Shown: one piece after another, positions 34,699-43,683 of the stretch
How positions within the stretch are numbered: the first letter of the stretch is position 1
Layout: every line of letters starts with the position of its first letter
From: CBDEGU01 sp965238045
Lineage (GTDB): Bacteria > Acidobacteriota > Terriglobia > Bryobacterales > UBA6623
Assembly: GCA_965238045.1 (NCBI GenBank)
Contig: CBDEGU010000012.1
Location: 1,984,001 to 2,048,000, forward strand
Length of the DNA: 64,000 nt
Direction of reading: 5' to 3'
Position numbers and translations under genes: made by a program
Notes under the pieces: generated by a model
Told to the model about the DNA's origin: nothing
Database searches by the model: none
Seen by the model: only the letters and a program-made list of their open reading frames with translations

Positions 34699-36128
34699 GT
34701 CCGGCATCTCAGCGCCTGTACAACACGCTGCCACCCTGGGCGCGCTCGATCGCCGCCAGCGCCTATGGCGCGACTCTGCGCCGCCAGCGGTACGGACCGG
34801 AAACGGACTTCCTGGTCGCCGAAGCCCTGGAGCGGGAACGCTGGAGTCGGCAGCGCTGGCGTCAGTGGCAAGAGCGAAGGCTGGCGCGCATACTCGAGCG
34901 GGCGGCAACGCGGGCGCCCTACTATCGAGAACTCTGGCGCCAGCGCCGGAAGCGAGGCGACCGCCGATCATTCGAGAGGCTGGAGAACTGGCCCGTCCTC
35001 GAAAAGGAAGACGTTCGCCGCGACCCGGCGGCGTTCGTCGCCGACGACCGTCGTCTTCGCGCGATGCACGCCGAGCATACAAGCGGCACCACCGGTACGC
35101 CGCTGACGCTGTATCGAACCCGCCAAACGATCCGCGCCAGGTACGCCTTGTATGAAGCACGCCACCTCCGCTGGAATGGCCTCGACCGTCATGCGACCTG
35201 GGCGATCCTGGGAGGCCGCCTGGTCACCCCCGTGTCCCAGAATCGCCCCCCCTTCTGGGTCTGGAACCGGGCGCTGCATCAGCTTTATCTATCTTCCTAT
35301 CACCTTTCGCCGAAATTCCTGCCTAGCTACTTGCAGGCTCTTCGCAACTACGAAGTACGCTACCTGGTCGGCTACCCCTCAGCGCTCCATGCACTGGCGC
35401 GGGCCTCTGCCGAAGCCGGCGAGCACGTACCCATGCAGGCTGTCATCGCCAACGCCGAACCACTTTTCCCTCACCAGCGGCACATGATCGAGCGGGCCTT
35501 CGGGCCCGTCGTGAGGGAAACCTACGGAATGGTGGAACTTGTGTCCGGGGCGTCGGAGTGCGAACACGGCCATCTGCACCTCTGGCCGGAGTTTGGCATC
35601 ACAGAGATCCTGAGCGCCGGCGTCCCCGTTCCCGCGGGCGAGACCGGCGATCTGATCTGCACCAGCCTGCTCGATGACAACATGCCACTGATCCGCTACC
35701 GGGTCGGTGACCGCGGCTCGCTGGCCCCGGCCGGCCGGTGCTGCCCATGCGGCAGAACTCTACCCTTGCTGGACAACATCTCGGGCCGCTGCGACGACAT
35801 ACTCTACACCCCGGATGGGCGCGAGATCGGCCGTCTCGACCCGGTCTTCAAGAGTTCTCTGCACCTGCGCGAGGCCCAGATCATACAGGAAGCGCTCGGC
35901 CGTTTCCGCGTGCTGCTGGTTCCCGGCCGAGGCTATACCAGCGAAGAGAACCATCTCATCAGCCAGGCTCTGCGTGAACGAATCGGACAAGCCCGGATCA
36001 CCGTCGAAACGACCGGCTCGATCCCCCGCGGTAGCAACGGCAAGTTCCGCGCGGTCATTAGTCATCTGCCGCCCGAGACTCTGAGCGCTCTGCGAAACAG
36101 CAACTCACAAGCAGCGGCACAAGCATAG
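34695..36128 (+). CDS. PaaK/CapK-like adenylate-forming ligase
   Basis: A 477-aa AMP-binding protein of the phenylacetate-CoA ligase / CapK type. The P-loop is HTSGTTGTPLTLY near residue 130, and later motifs include YGMVELVSGASECEHGHLHLWPEFG, a four-cysteine-containing CCPCGRTLP and the hinge region DNISGRCDD. CapK-like proteins are common in capsule and exopolysaccharide loci and may activate an acid for transfer to sugar or to another carrier. The start overlaps the GT4 stop (ATGA); longer frames upstream read through the other gene and are rejected. The acyl substrate is unknown. Confidence 0.88.
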   Translation: MSPASQRLYNTLPPWARSIAASAYGATLRRQRYGPETDFLVAEALERERWSRQRWRQWQERRLARILERAATRAPYYRELWRQRRKRGDRRSFERLENWPVLEKEDVRRDPAAFVADDRRLRAMHAEHTSGTTGTPLTLYRTRQTIRARYALYEARHLRWNGLDRHATWAILGGRLVTPVSQNRPPFWVWNRALHQLYLSSYHLSPKFLPSYLQALRNYEVRYLVGYPSALHALARASAEAGEHVPMQAVIANAEPLFPHQRHMIERAFGPVVRETYGMVELVSGASECEHGHLHLWPEFGITEILSAGVPVPAGETGDLICTSLLDDNMPLIRYRVGDRGSLAPAGRCCPCGRTLPLLDNISGRCDDILYTPDGREIGRLDPVFKSSLHLREAQIIQEALGRFRVLLVPGRGYTSEENHLISQALRERIGQARITVETTGSIPRGSNGKFRAVISHLPPETLSALRNSNSQAAAQA

Positions 36129-36181
36129 CCTGGCGCGGCTTACTAGCCCGCGAGTTCGCCGGGAACACAAAACGAACGATC

Positions 36182-37102
36182 ATGTCATGGATGTGGAAAG
36201 CGGCGCTTCACCAGGCCGTCTCGGGTCTGCCCCGCGGCAAGCACCTGCACTACGGGCTGCAACGCTACGGCACCGGCGGCCTGACGATCCGCGAAGCGAC
36301 GGTGCGAACCCGGCTTCGGGATGCCTCCCGCCATCTCCAATCGCTGACCAGCCACATCGGCCCTTTGGGACCGGATGCGATCTTCCTTGAAATCGGACCA
36401 GGCTGGCATCTGGGTACGGCGCTTGCGTTCTATGCGATGGGCGTCGAACGTCAAGTGCTGGTCGATGTCCGGGCACTTCTCAGACCGCGTCTCAGCCGTG
36501 AATTCGCCGCCATGCTTGCGCGGCTGGAAGACGACCGCCTTCGCCGCCTCCCCGACCTCGCCTCGGAGCACACAGCCCAAGGGGGCTTGAAACACATTCT
36601 GCGAACCCGCTGCGGAATCGACTATCGCGCGCCCCTTGATGCCCGCCAGACGAAACTCGAAGCGGATTCGGTGACCTGCATCACTTCGACCTTCACCTTC
36701 GAGCACATCCCCGCGGATGAACTTCCCGGAGTCTTACAGGAGTGCCGCCGGATTCTCTCGCCCAGCGGTGCGATAAGCCTCTTCATCGACTACCAAGATC
36801 ACTACTCCTACTGGGACCACGGAATTTCCAGGTACAACTTTCTTCGCTACTCCGAGCAGCGCTGGAAACTCTTCAATCCGCGGTCCCATTTTCAGAACCG
36901 CCTGCGGCATGCCGATTACATTCGTCTCCTGGATGAAGCAGGCTTCCAAATTCTCGAACAGAACTGTCACCATGGCAGCCCGCGCGACCAGGAAATTCTA
37001 GGCGGCCTGAGACTCGACCAGCGGTTCGGCGGCTACTCGCTCGAAGATCTCGGCGTACGCAGCGGCCAGATCCTTGCACGCAAGAAACTTGATGCAACCT
37101 GA
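36182..37102 (+). CDS. Methyltransferase-domain protein (exopolysaccharide cluster)
   Basis: A 306-aa protein. The SAM-binding strand is IFLEIGPGWHLGTALAFYAMG near residues 62-82. The typical post-motif FTFEHIPADELPGVLQECRRILSPSGAISLFIDY (class I fold) and a YDxxxLLDEAGFQI-like C-terminal element follow. It probably methylates a sugar of the repeat unit or a carrier-bound intermediate. The following GT2 gene starts before this one stops (37092 versus 37102), so they are likely coupled. Confidence 0.8.
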   Translation: MSWMWKAALHQAVSGLPRGKHLHYGLQRYGTGGLTIREATVRTRLRDASRHLQSLTSHIGPLGPDAIFLEIGPGWHLGTALAFYAMGVERQVLVDVRALLRPRLSREFAAMLARLEDDRLRRLPDLASEHTAQGGLKHILRTRCGIDYRAPLDARQTKLEADSVTCITSTFTFEHIPADELPGVLQECRRILSPSGAISLFIDYQDHYSYWDHGISRYNFLRYSEQRWKLFNPRSHFQNRLRHADYIRLLDEAGFQILEQNCHHGSPRDQEILGGLRLDQRFGGYSLEDLGVRSGQILARKKLDAT

Positions 37103-38222
37103 AAATCTTCATTCCAAATCGACCGGCGATGCTCCGCCGGCGATCACTGTTTCGGTGATCGTTCCATGCAGAAACGAGGCTGGCCATATCGGTTCGTTTG
37201 TTGAGAACGTGGCACGCCAGCGTCTTCCGCCCGGCCTGGAGCTGGAAATCGTGATCGCCGACGGCATGAGCGACGACGGCACGCCGAAGATCCTCCAACA
37301 ACTCCAAGCGCGTCACCGCCGCCTCGTTGTGATCCATAACCCGGATCGAATCGTCTCCGCCGGTCTCAACCTCGCGATCCGCCGCTCTTCCGGTTCGGTC
37401 ATCGTTCGCATGGATGTCCACACCCAGTATGCGCCCGACTACGTCATGCGTTGCGTCGAGACCCTGCGCCAAACAGGCGCCGACAACGTCGGCGGACCGT
37501 GGACCCCAGCCGGCTACAACCCAGTTTCACGCGCCTTCTCGATGGTCTTCGCCTCCTGGCTCGTCTCGGGAGGCGGCAAGGCTCACTCGCCGCTATACGA
37601 AGGCCTGGTCGATACCGTCTATCTGGGATGCTGGCCCCGCGAGGCCTTTGATCAATACGGTCTCTTCGACGAGACCATGGTGAGGAGTCAGGACAATGAG
37701 TTCAACCTGCGAATCACCCGCCGCGGCGGCCAAGTCTGGCAGAATCCCCGCATTCGCTGCTGGTACAAGCCGAGATCCTCTTTGCGGGAACTGCTCGCTC
37801 AGTACTGCCAATACGGCTACTGGAAGGTGAGGGCGATCCACAAGCACCGCCGTCCGGCAGCCTTCCGGCAGCTCGTGCCGGCGTGTTTCGTCTTGTCGCT
37901 GATTCTGTTGCTCGCCGCTTCTCTGGCGTCTTCGAACGCCGCTCAGGCGCTGGCGGCGCTGACAGGAGTCTACGTTCTGACGCTCATCTGCGGGAGTCTG
38001 CACTCGATGCGCGGACCCGGCGACCTGCCCCTGCTACCGATCGCGCCCCTAGTCATCGGCGTCATTCAGCTGGGGTTTGGATGGGGCTTCCTCCGCGGAA
38101 TCCAGGAGTTCTACCTGTTGGGACGCCTGGGCCGAGACCAGCGCCGCCGGCGATTCTCCACCCTCACTCGAGTAGCCGCGCGCACTCTCGACGGCTATAA
38201 CGCCCGGCTGCCGGGCAACTAA
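37092..38222 (+). CDS. Glycosyltransferase family 2 (ExoA-like), membrane-anchored
   Basis: A 376-aa protein. The GT-A domain has VSVIVPCRNEAGHIGSFV, IVIADGMSDDGT and the metal-binding DVHTQYAPDY (a DxH variant of DxD). GGPWTPAG and the VYLGCWPREAFDQYGLFDE/QDNEFNLRITRRGG acceptor elements follow. About three C-terminal hydrophobic segments (ACFVLSLILLLAASLA, then two more) anchor it. ATG at 37092 is chosen; it overlaps the methyltransferase gene by 11 bases. It resembles succinoglycan ExoA. Confidence 0.92.
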   Translation: MQPENLHSKSTGDAPPAITVSVIVPCRNEAGHIGSFVENVARQRLPPGLELEIVIADGMSDDGTPKILQQLQARHRRLVVIHNPDRIVSAGLNLAIRRSSGSVIVRMDVHTQYAPDYVMRCVETLRQTGADNVGGPWTPAGYNPVSRAFSMVFASWLVSGGGKAHSPLYEGLVDTVYLGCWPREAFDQYGLFDETMVRSQDNEFNLRITRRGGQVWQNPRIRCWYKPRSSLRELLAQYCQYGYWKVRAIHKHRRPAAFRQLVPACFVLSLILLLAASLASSNAAQALAALTGVYVLTLICGSLHSMRGPGDLPLLPIAPLVIGVIQLGFGWGFLRGIQEFYLLGRLGRDQRRRRFSTLTRVAARTLDGYNARLPGN

Positions 38223-38232
38223 TCATTACGAG

Positions 38233-39036
38233 GTGCTTATCTACCCAAATACGTTTGTTCCGGCGGCCAGCCCGCTCGCGCCACCGCCGCCCCAACCCAC
38301 CACCCCGCCCCTCAGCGGCGCCTCTCCCGGTCGCCGCCGCCCGCCGCCCGCCGGATTGCAGAAATTCATCGGGCCTCCAGACCCCGCGGGCTCGGTTGCC
38401 ATTCCCGTATGGCGCATCCTCCCGAGGACGACTTGCTACGGTTTCTCCGCCTTGGACCTGAAACGGTTCGCGGATTTCCTCTTGGCGGGATTCGGCCTGC
38501 TGGTCGTCACACCCGTCATGCTCCTAGCCGCGGCGGCCATCAAACTTGAGTCACCCGGCCCCGTACTGTTCCGGCAGCGGCGGGTCGGCCGGTATCACCG
38601 CCCGTTCGAGATGCTCAAGCTTCGCTCGATGTATTGCGCGCCGTCCGCCGCAGCGTCCGAGGCGCGCTGGACCCAGCCAGACGATCGCCGCATCACCCGC
38701 GTCGGCCGGATATTGAGGCGTTTCCACCTCGATGAACTGCCCCAGTTCTGGAACGTGTTGCAAGGTGAGATGAGCCTGATCGGTCCGCGTCCCGAACAGA
38801 TTCCGATCGCTGACCGGCTGAGCCAGAACTTTCCCGTGTTCGCTCTCCGGCACTTGGTCCGGCCCGGAATCACGGGCTGGGCCCAGGTGCACACGGGCTA
38901 TTGCGCGAGTGACGACGAGTCGATCACAAAGCTGAAGTATGATCTCTTCTATCTGCGCAACATGTCTCCCTGGCTGGACCTGGAAATCCTGCTGCGCACA
39001 CTGATCGTCGTAATGGAAGGAAAAGGTTGCAGATAG
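38233..39036 (+). CDS. Polyprenyl-phosphate sugar-1-phosphate transferase (initiating enzyme)
   Basis: A 267-aa bacterial sugar transferase (WbaP/RfbP C-terminal type). A Pro-rich N-terminal tail of ~70 residues precedes the family core: KRFADFLLAGFGLLVVTPVM membrane helix, ESPGPVLFRQRRVGRYHRPF, RFHLDELPQFWNVLQGEMSLIGPRPE and RPGITGWAQVHTGY. It should start repeat-unit synthesis on undecaprenyl phosphate. The start is a GTG 10 bases after the GT2 stop; no internal ATG is suitable before the core. It is the last gene of the plus-strand run. Confidence 0.9.
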   Translation: MLIYPNTFVPAASPLAPPPPQPTTPPLSGASPGRRRPPPAGLQKFIGPPDPAGSVAIPVWRILPRTTCYGFSALDLKRFADFLLAGFGLLVVTPVMLLAAAAIKLESPGPVLFRQRRVGRYHRPFEMLKLRSMYCAPSAAASEARWTQPDDRRITRVGRILRRFHLDELPQFWNVLQGEMSLIGPRPEQIPIADRLSQNFPVFALRHLVRPGITGWAQVHTGYCASDDESITKLKYDLFYLRNMSPWLDLEILLRTLIVVMEGKGCR

Positions 39037-39058
39037 GCCCGACCTCTGCCATGGGCTG

Positions 39059-40309
39059 CTATGCCAGCACAATGCCCCGGTCCGCGAGACCAGCCTTAAG
39101 CGTCTTGTAGTTGGCCGCGACCTCGGCGTCGCTCAAAACCCGCCGGTAGAACAGGACCGTGGCCACTTCGCCGTCGAAGTAGTTCCCGCCAGCGTACGTG
39201 CCGATGGCTCGATAGGTCGTGTCGATCGTCCCCTCGGCCGGCGACGCCGTCGAGGCGATCTGAGTATCACGGCCCAGGATCTGATCCTGAATGACGCCCG
39301 ATCGCCAGCGGAAGGTCATCAGTTTCCAAGTCTCATCATCGGGAATCGCTCCGCTCGATCCCTGTACCAGCGCCGCCGTGCCGGAAGCGGCCAGCCAGAA
39401 ACCGATCTTCGTGTCGGTGAAGAAACGGATGTAGGACCCTCCCGCGTTGTGTCCGAAAAGCGTGCGGTCGATGGTCAGAGCCGACGCGGCCGTCTTTTTG
39501 AACACGATCTGCATCGTCAGTGTGTCGCTGTTCTGTGTGATTGTCGGCGGCGTGAGAACGTGGTCATTCGCACCGTCGAAACGAAGGCGGTCGTGGCGCC
39601 ACATCGGGTCACTGCTCTCGACCGTGACCGGAGGCCCGAGGGTTCCGTCCCGCGCGTGGCCGCTAGAATCCGCAACGGTCTGGTTGTCGGTCGTTGGCGT
39701 GTAGGTCAGCGCCGATGACCCGGTGTGCAACTGACCGCCCCACAGAGTCACGGTCCCGGTGAGCGTACTGTCCTCAGCGCCGCCCAGAGTGGCCGCGAAT
39801 GCTGGTGAGATCGAGCACAGCGCCTGGTTGTTGCCCGTATCGGTATCGGTCACCGTGACCGACACTCGCCAGTACGCTCCCTCGTCGCTCGATGTGGCCG
39901 CACCCCCTCCCGCGGTCACTTGAACCTGTCCCGTCTTGGTGTTCAGTTGCACCGTCGTCTTCACGGTCGTCGAACCACCCGTTAGTTCTAGTCCATACTC
40001 GGGAAACCTGCTTTCATCGGCATCCTGCTTCACGTACAACGAGAAGATATACGTGTCGCTCGACGACAAGACAGGCGTGCTCTGTGCATAGGTTTCAGTC
40101 GCTACCGCGCTCTGATCCGCGACATCGTCGGCGGTGACGTCGCCGCGAGGTGAAACCGCCTGGTCGGAGGTTACCGGTCCAGTCCCCCAGACGGCGTTCC
40201 CGAATTCTTCCGAATACTGGAGAAGATTGCTCTTCTTCAGTTCGTAGTAAGCTTCCAGGCCCTCTCGAACCAGACCGGAGTTTTTCGCATGCTGCAGTAG
40301 GAGTGGCAT
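39059..40309 (-). CDS. LamG/concanavalin-like protein with phage-tail-type N-terminal domain
   Basis: A 416-aa protein without signal peptide or membrane helix. Residues ~27-200 resemble the NLL-YS-x-F carbohydrate-binding domains of phage tail proteins (NLLQYSEEFGNAVWGTGPVT, then YIFSLYVKQDA). Residues ~215-416 form a LamG-like jelly roll (RLRFDGANDHVLTPP, TMQIVFKKTAAS, GYDG-type FDGEVATVLFYRRVLSDAEVAANY). It lies antisense to the exopolysaccharide genes and ends 22 bases from them. There are no other phage genes around. It might be a transferred tail-fibre-type protein or a surface glycan-binding protein; export is not evident. Confidence 0.78.
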   Translation of the reverse strand: MPLLLQHAKNSGLVREGLEAYYELKKSNLLQYSEEFGNAVWGTGPVTSDQAVSPRGDVTADDVADQSAVATETYAQSTPVLSSSDTYIFSLYVKQDADESRFPEYGLELTGGSTTVKTTVQLNTKTGQVQVTAGGGAATSSDEGAYWRVSVTVTDTDTGNNQALCSISPAFAATLGGAEDSTLTGTVTLWGGQLHTGSSALTYTPTTDNQTVADSSGHARDGTLGPPVTVESSDPMWRHDRLRFDGANDHVLTPPTITQNSDTLTMQIVFKKTAASALTIDRTLFGHNAGGSYIRFFTDTKIGFWLAASGTAALVQGSSGAIPDDETWKLMTFRWRSGVIQDQILGRDTQIASTASPAEGTIDTTYRAIGTYAGGNYFDGEVATVLFYRRVLSDAEVAANYKTLKAGLADRGIVLA

Positions 40310-40745
40310 AGGCAGAATCTATCCAATATGACGCAGAGCGGCGGCTCGCACCCGTTGAGAATTCCCGACTTGAGTCGCCAACAGACTCCAGTCACGCGAG
40401 GCGAGCAATATCTGCCGCCAGAGTACCACCAGCCCCCCAGAATGCAAACGCCGCGTCACCCTAAGACTATGAAATCATGGCTTTTATAATTTTAGGAATC
40501 TCGTGACCAGCAAGTTTCCGAGTATTCAAAATGAATAATAACGAGATAGGCACATTTCGATCGACGTTTGGCGGTACTCGATCGCTCTCGTTTCGACCGC
40601 ATCGAGAACCCGTTAAAGTTCCGTACTTGCCGACCGATAGAAACTACGAGCCCGCATTGGAAAGTGAGGGGAACATCGTTTGGGCACGGACGGATCTCCG
40701 CCGCGCCCGAGTTGCCGCTTTCTCTGGAGACAGCCAATGCGCCCT
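40310..40745. other. Gene-free region upstream of palindromic element B
   Basis: About 435 bases with no supported gene. It is AT-richer than the surroundings (TGGCTTTTATAATTTTAGG near 40470-40490), so it could be a promoter region or the scar of an insertion. TTTTATAAT is -10-like on the plus strand, but no matching -35 is clear. Confidence 0.35.
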
Positions 40746-40924
40746 CGCCTGCTTTTCTCACCACCTGGCGAAGCGAAGCGCGGGAGAGGCCGCCAGTACG
40801 AGGCGCGCGCCGCTTGACGAGCGCAGGCGTACTTGGCTGTACGTCGAGCACGGCGAGCAAGCGCAACGAAGTACTGGCGGGCCTATCGGGTGCTTCGGTT
40901 GTCAGGTGGTGAGAAATGCGGGCT
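40746..40924 (+). repeat. ~180-bp palindromic element, copy B
   Basis: It has terminal inverted repeats (GCTTTTCTCACCAC at the left and GTGGTGAGAAATGCGGGCT at the right). An inner inverted pair, CGCCAGTAC (40791-40799) and GTACTGGCG (40871-40879), is centred on exactly the same point as the outer pair. The apex is CGTAC-TTGGCT-GTACG. The element can fold along its whole length. Its right end contains the ATG of the next gene. Confidence 0.9.
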
Positions 40925-42154
40925 AGAGTGGTTCATGTCATGGCCAGCCCGCTGGGCGTCAAGGGGGTGCTGCGGGGCCAGCTCGGTTTTCTGCATGAAT
41001 CCGGATTCGATGTCACCGTCATCAGCAGTCCTGGTTCGGGCGTGGAAGCGTTCCTCGATCAGGAAGGCGCCGACTTTGTGCCGCTAGCAATGGAGCGGGA
41101 AATTTCACCCCGCCGCGACCTCGTCGCTCTCTGGCGGCTATGGAAGCAGTTCCGTCGTCTGCGTCCCGACATAAGCCACGTGGGCATGCCCAAAGGCGGC
41201 CTCCTCGGGGGCTTGGCGGCCTGGCTCGCCGGTGTTCCTCACCGCGTCTATACCCTTCACGGATTGCGCCTCGATAGCACTCGCGGCTGGCGGCGGCATC
41301 TGCTCACCTTCACCGAACGCATCGCGTGCCTGACCGCGCATCGGGTCGTCTGTGTCAGCGAAAGCTTGCGGCGCCGCGCCATCCGGCTGCGTTTGGTCTC
41401 GGCCAGGCGAACCATCGTTCTGGGCTCGGGCAGCGCCAATGGCATCGACCTGGCCCGCTTCGAGTCCACGGCGGAACGGCGCGAATCGGCCTGTGAGAAA
41501 CGCGAAGAACTCGGCATTCCTCAAGACGCCCCGCTGGTGGGTTTCGTCGGACGTCTCACTCGCGACAAGGGCGTCACCGATCTAGTCGGCGCCTTCGAAC
41601 GCCTCAAGAACGCCTACCCGGAACTGCACATGCTGTTCCTGGGTCCCCTCGAGACTGGGGACCCGATTCCCTCGTTCACCCGCGGCATGATCGAAACGGA
41701 TCGCCGCATCATCGCGCCCGGCTCGGTCGGCGACACGGCCCCCTACTACCATTTGATCGACATCCTCGCGCTGCCGAGCCGTCGCGAAGGTTTGCCGGCC
41801 GTGGCTCTCGAAGCCGCCGCCGCCGGCAAGCCCGTGGTCGGCTCGCGAGCCACCGGCATCGTCGACGCCGTGGTCGACGGGCAAACGGGGCTCCTCGTGC
41901 CCGTGGGGGATATCCCAGCTCTGACCGAGGCCCTCAGCAAGCTGCTCGACGATCCGGCCCTGGCTCGGCGTCTTGGCGCGGCCGGGCATCAGAGCGTCAA
42001 GGCGAAATTCGACAGACGCCTTCTCTGGGATTCGATCGCCGTGCTTTATCGCGGCTTGCTCAGCCACGGGCAGCCCGCGGGCGCCCCGTCCCCCGGCACT
42101 CCCGCGAGAGTTCAGCGCGTGAGCGGGTCTTCGACCTCCGGCGGCGTCGCCTGA
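40916..42154 (+). CDS. Glycosyltransferase family 4
   Basis: A 412-aa GT-B enzyme. VVHVMASPLGVKGVLRGQLGFL is the N-terminal strand, GMPKGGLLGGLAAWLAGVP and YTLHGL follow, and the C-terminal domain has VGFVGRLTRDKGVTDLVGAF, LALPSRREGLPAVALEAAAAGKPVVGS and ATGIVDAVVDG. The ATG at 40916 lies inside the right inverted repeat of palindromic element B, so the mobile element provides the start codon. GTG at 40928 may be the ancestral start. The 3' end overlaps the convergent ThyX-like gene by 43 bases. Confidence 0.88.
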   Translation: MRARVVHVMASPLGVKGVLRGQLGFLHESGFDVTVISSPGSGVEAFLDQEGADFVPLAMEREISPRRDLVALWRLWKQFRRLRPDISHVGMPKGGLLGGLAAWLAGVPHRVYTLHGLRLDSTRGWRRHLLTFTERIACLTAHRVVCVSESLRRRAIRLRLVSARRTIVLGSGSANGIDLARFESTAERRESACEKREELGIPQDAPLVGFVGRLTRDKGVTDLVGAFERLKNAYPELHMLFLGPLETGDPIPSFTRGMIETDRRIIAPGSVGDTAPYYHLIDILALPSRREGLPAVALEAAAAGKPVVGSRATGIVDAVVDGQTGLLVPVGDIPALTEALSKLLDDPALARRLGAAGHQSVKAKFDRRLLWDSIAVLYRGLLSHGQPAGAPSPGTPARVQRVSGSSTSGGVA

Positions 42155-43593
42155 ATGAGTTCGCCAAGTTCAGGCTCTCGCTCCACGATGCGCTGCCTCA
42201 TCTTCCAGGCCACCCTGCGGTAGGAGATGTGCCCCTTCACGCCTGACCGAACCCGCGCCATATACTCGGCTTCGGCGAAATCCATCTTGAATAGCGAACG
42301 AACTCTCGCCGCGAATGGCAACAGATAATGAGACGCCTCTACGGGCAGACCCGCCAGTTTTCGCCGCGCCGCGCTGGCATCCTCGATCGCTTTCTCGTAT
42401 ACCGCCGAAACGCCTGCTTCCGCGGCCAATTTCGGTGTATCGTAACCTAGATCTTCCGAATAGGCTTGACGGATCTGCTGGCATCGGCGGTGCCGGTGCA
42501 AATCCCGGTAGGCTCCAATGTCGCACACGATGTCGAAGATGTAATCGTAGCCGCTCCGGAACTCGCCGCTAAGCTCATTTCGCCGGTCACGGTTACGAAG
42601 GGCAACGTCGAGCACTTCCCGCCTCCGTGCTCGCCCCCAACCACTCACCTCATCGAGCAATTGACGAAACGGCAGGTGGGTGACCGCGTAGAGTAAACTC
42701 GCCGCTATCTCATCGAGCGGGTCGGCTGGCCTCACCAGATCCACATCCGGAAGGTCCCCGGCCGGAGTGAGGTGCAAATTTGCTTCCGCCCACCGAGCGA
42801 CGTTTCGCCGCGACTCTCGCCAGCGCACATCCGGTTCCCCATGACGGGCCAGTGTAGGCGCCAGGGCCTCGCCTCCCTCTGCCTCGGTCTCTAGCGCCTC
42901 GTACCAGCGACAGGCCGGAGCCGCCGCGCAAGCTTCGTGCATTTCCGCGGCCAGCTCACGCACCTCGCCATATCCCGACGCCCCCAAACGCCTCATCTGC
43001 TTCTCGAGCGTTCGGATGCTGGTCACCTGCCCCACATTCGTCGAGATCCCCAAACACAGCAAATACCGCGCCACATCGTATGCGCGCGCCGCGATCGTAC
43101 GACGGTAGGCTCTCTCCTTCATCTCGGCCGGACGAGGCAGTTTTTCGGAAAGATGACCGATCAACGTCTCGTGGACTTGCTGGTACGCTCCAAGCAGTGA
43201 GTCCGCGGCCTCACGATAGATCCGTTCCTCATCCTTCCCGTTTACTTCCGCGGGCGTGACAACACAGCCTTCGGAAAAATCTTGATAGCGGCTCGATTTC
43301 GCCTGGCCGTCCCAAAGCTGTTCATCCTCAATCTCGATGGCCGCGAGTTCCGAGATGCCCTCGAAACAGAGCATGCAGTGGCCCAAATCCGCAATCGACG
43401 CATGGCCGTACTGGAAGTAGAAACTTTCAAGAAACTTTTGCGAATCATGCCCGCGCACCCAGTCCAAACTCTCGGCGATGGAATCGGGAGACCGGCTATA
43501 GCGCGCCAAGGCGTAGGCGCTCTTCTCGGGCGGCATCGGCGCCACGGCGACCACGCGGCGCCGGCGGGAATCTGTCTCAGCTTGGGCTGCCAT
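42112..43593 (-). CDS. ThyX-like protein with two tandem ThyX-related halves
   Basis: A 493-aa protein, about twice the length of a normal flavin-dependent thymidylate synthase. Each half has FxYGHASIADLGH- or RDLHRHRRCQQIRQ-type elements of the ThyX fold. The canonical RHRxxSxNxxSxR motif is not intact: the second half reads RHRRCQQIRQAYSEDLGY, and the first has only ARAYDVARYLLCLGISTNVG. It resembles divergent ThyX-like proteins annotated as thymidylate synthases in several phyla. dUMP methylation activity is therefore doubtful. It is convergent with the upstream GT4 gene and has QueA behind it. Confidence 0.78.
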   Translation of the reverse strand: MAAQAETDSRRRRVVAVAPMPPEKSAYALARYSRSPDSIAESLDWVRGHDSQKFLESFYFQYGHASIADLGHCMLCFEGISELAAIEIEDEQLWDGQAKSSRYQDFSEGCVVTPAEVNGKDEERIYREAADSLLGAYQQVHETLIGHLSEKLPRPAEMKERAYRRTIAARAYDVARYLLCLGISTNVGQVTSIRTLEKQMRRLGASGYGEVRELAAEMHEACAAAPACRWYEALETEAEGGEALAPTLARHGEPDVRWRESRRNVARWAEANLHLTPAGDLPDVDLVRPADPLDEIAASLLYAVTHLPFRQLLDEVSGWGRARRREVLDVALRNRDRRNELSGEFRSGYDYIFDIVCDIGAYRDLHRHRRCQQIRQAYSEDLGYDTPKLAAEAGVSAVYEKAIEDASAARRKLAGLPVEASHYLLPFAARVRSLFKMDFAEAEYMARVRSGVKGHISYRRVAWKMRQRIVEREPELGELIQATPPEVEDPLTR

Positions 43594-43683
43594 CGGAAGA
43601 TTATAGCGAGCCAGCCGCGGGCCAAGCTTTTCGGCCAGCCCCGCGCCAAACTCAGGCTGGGCTGCGCGGACCCTGGCATCTCG

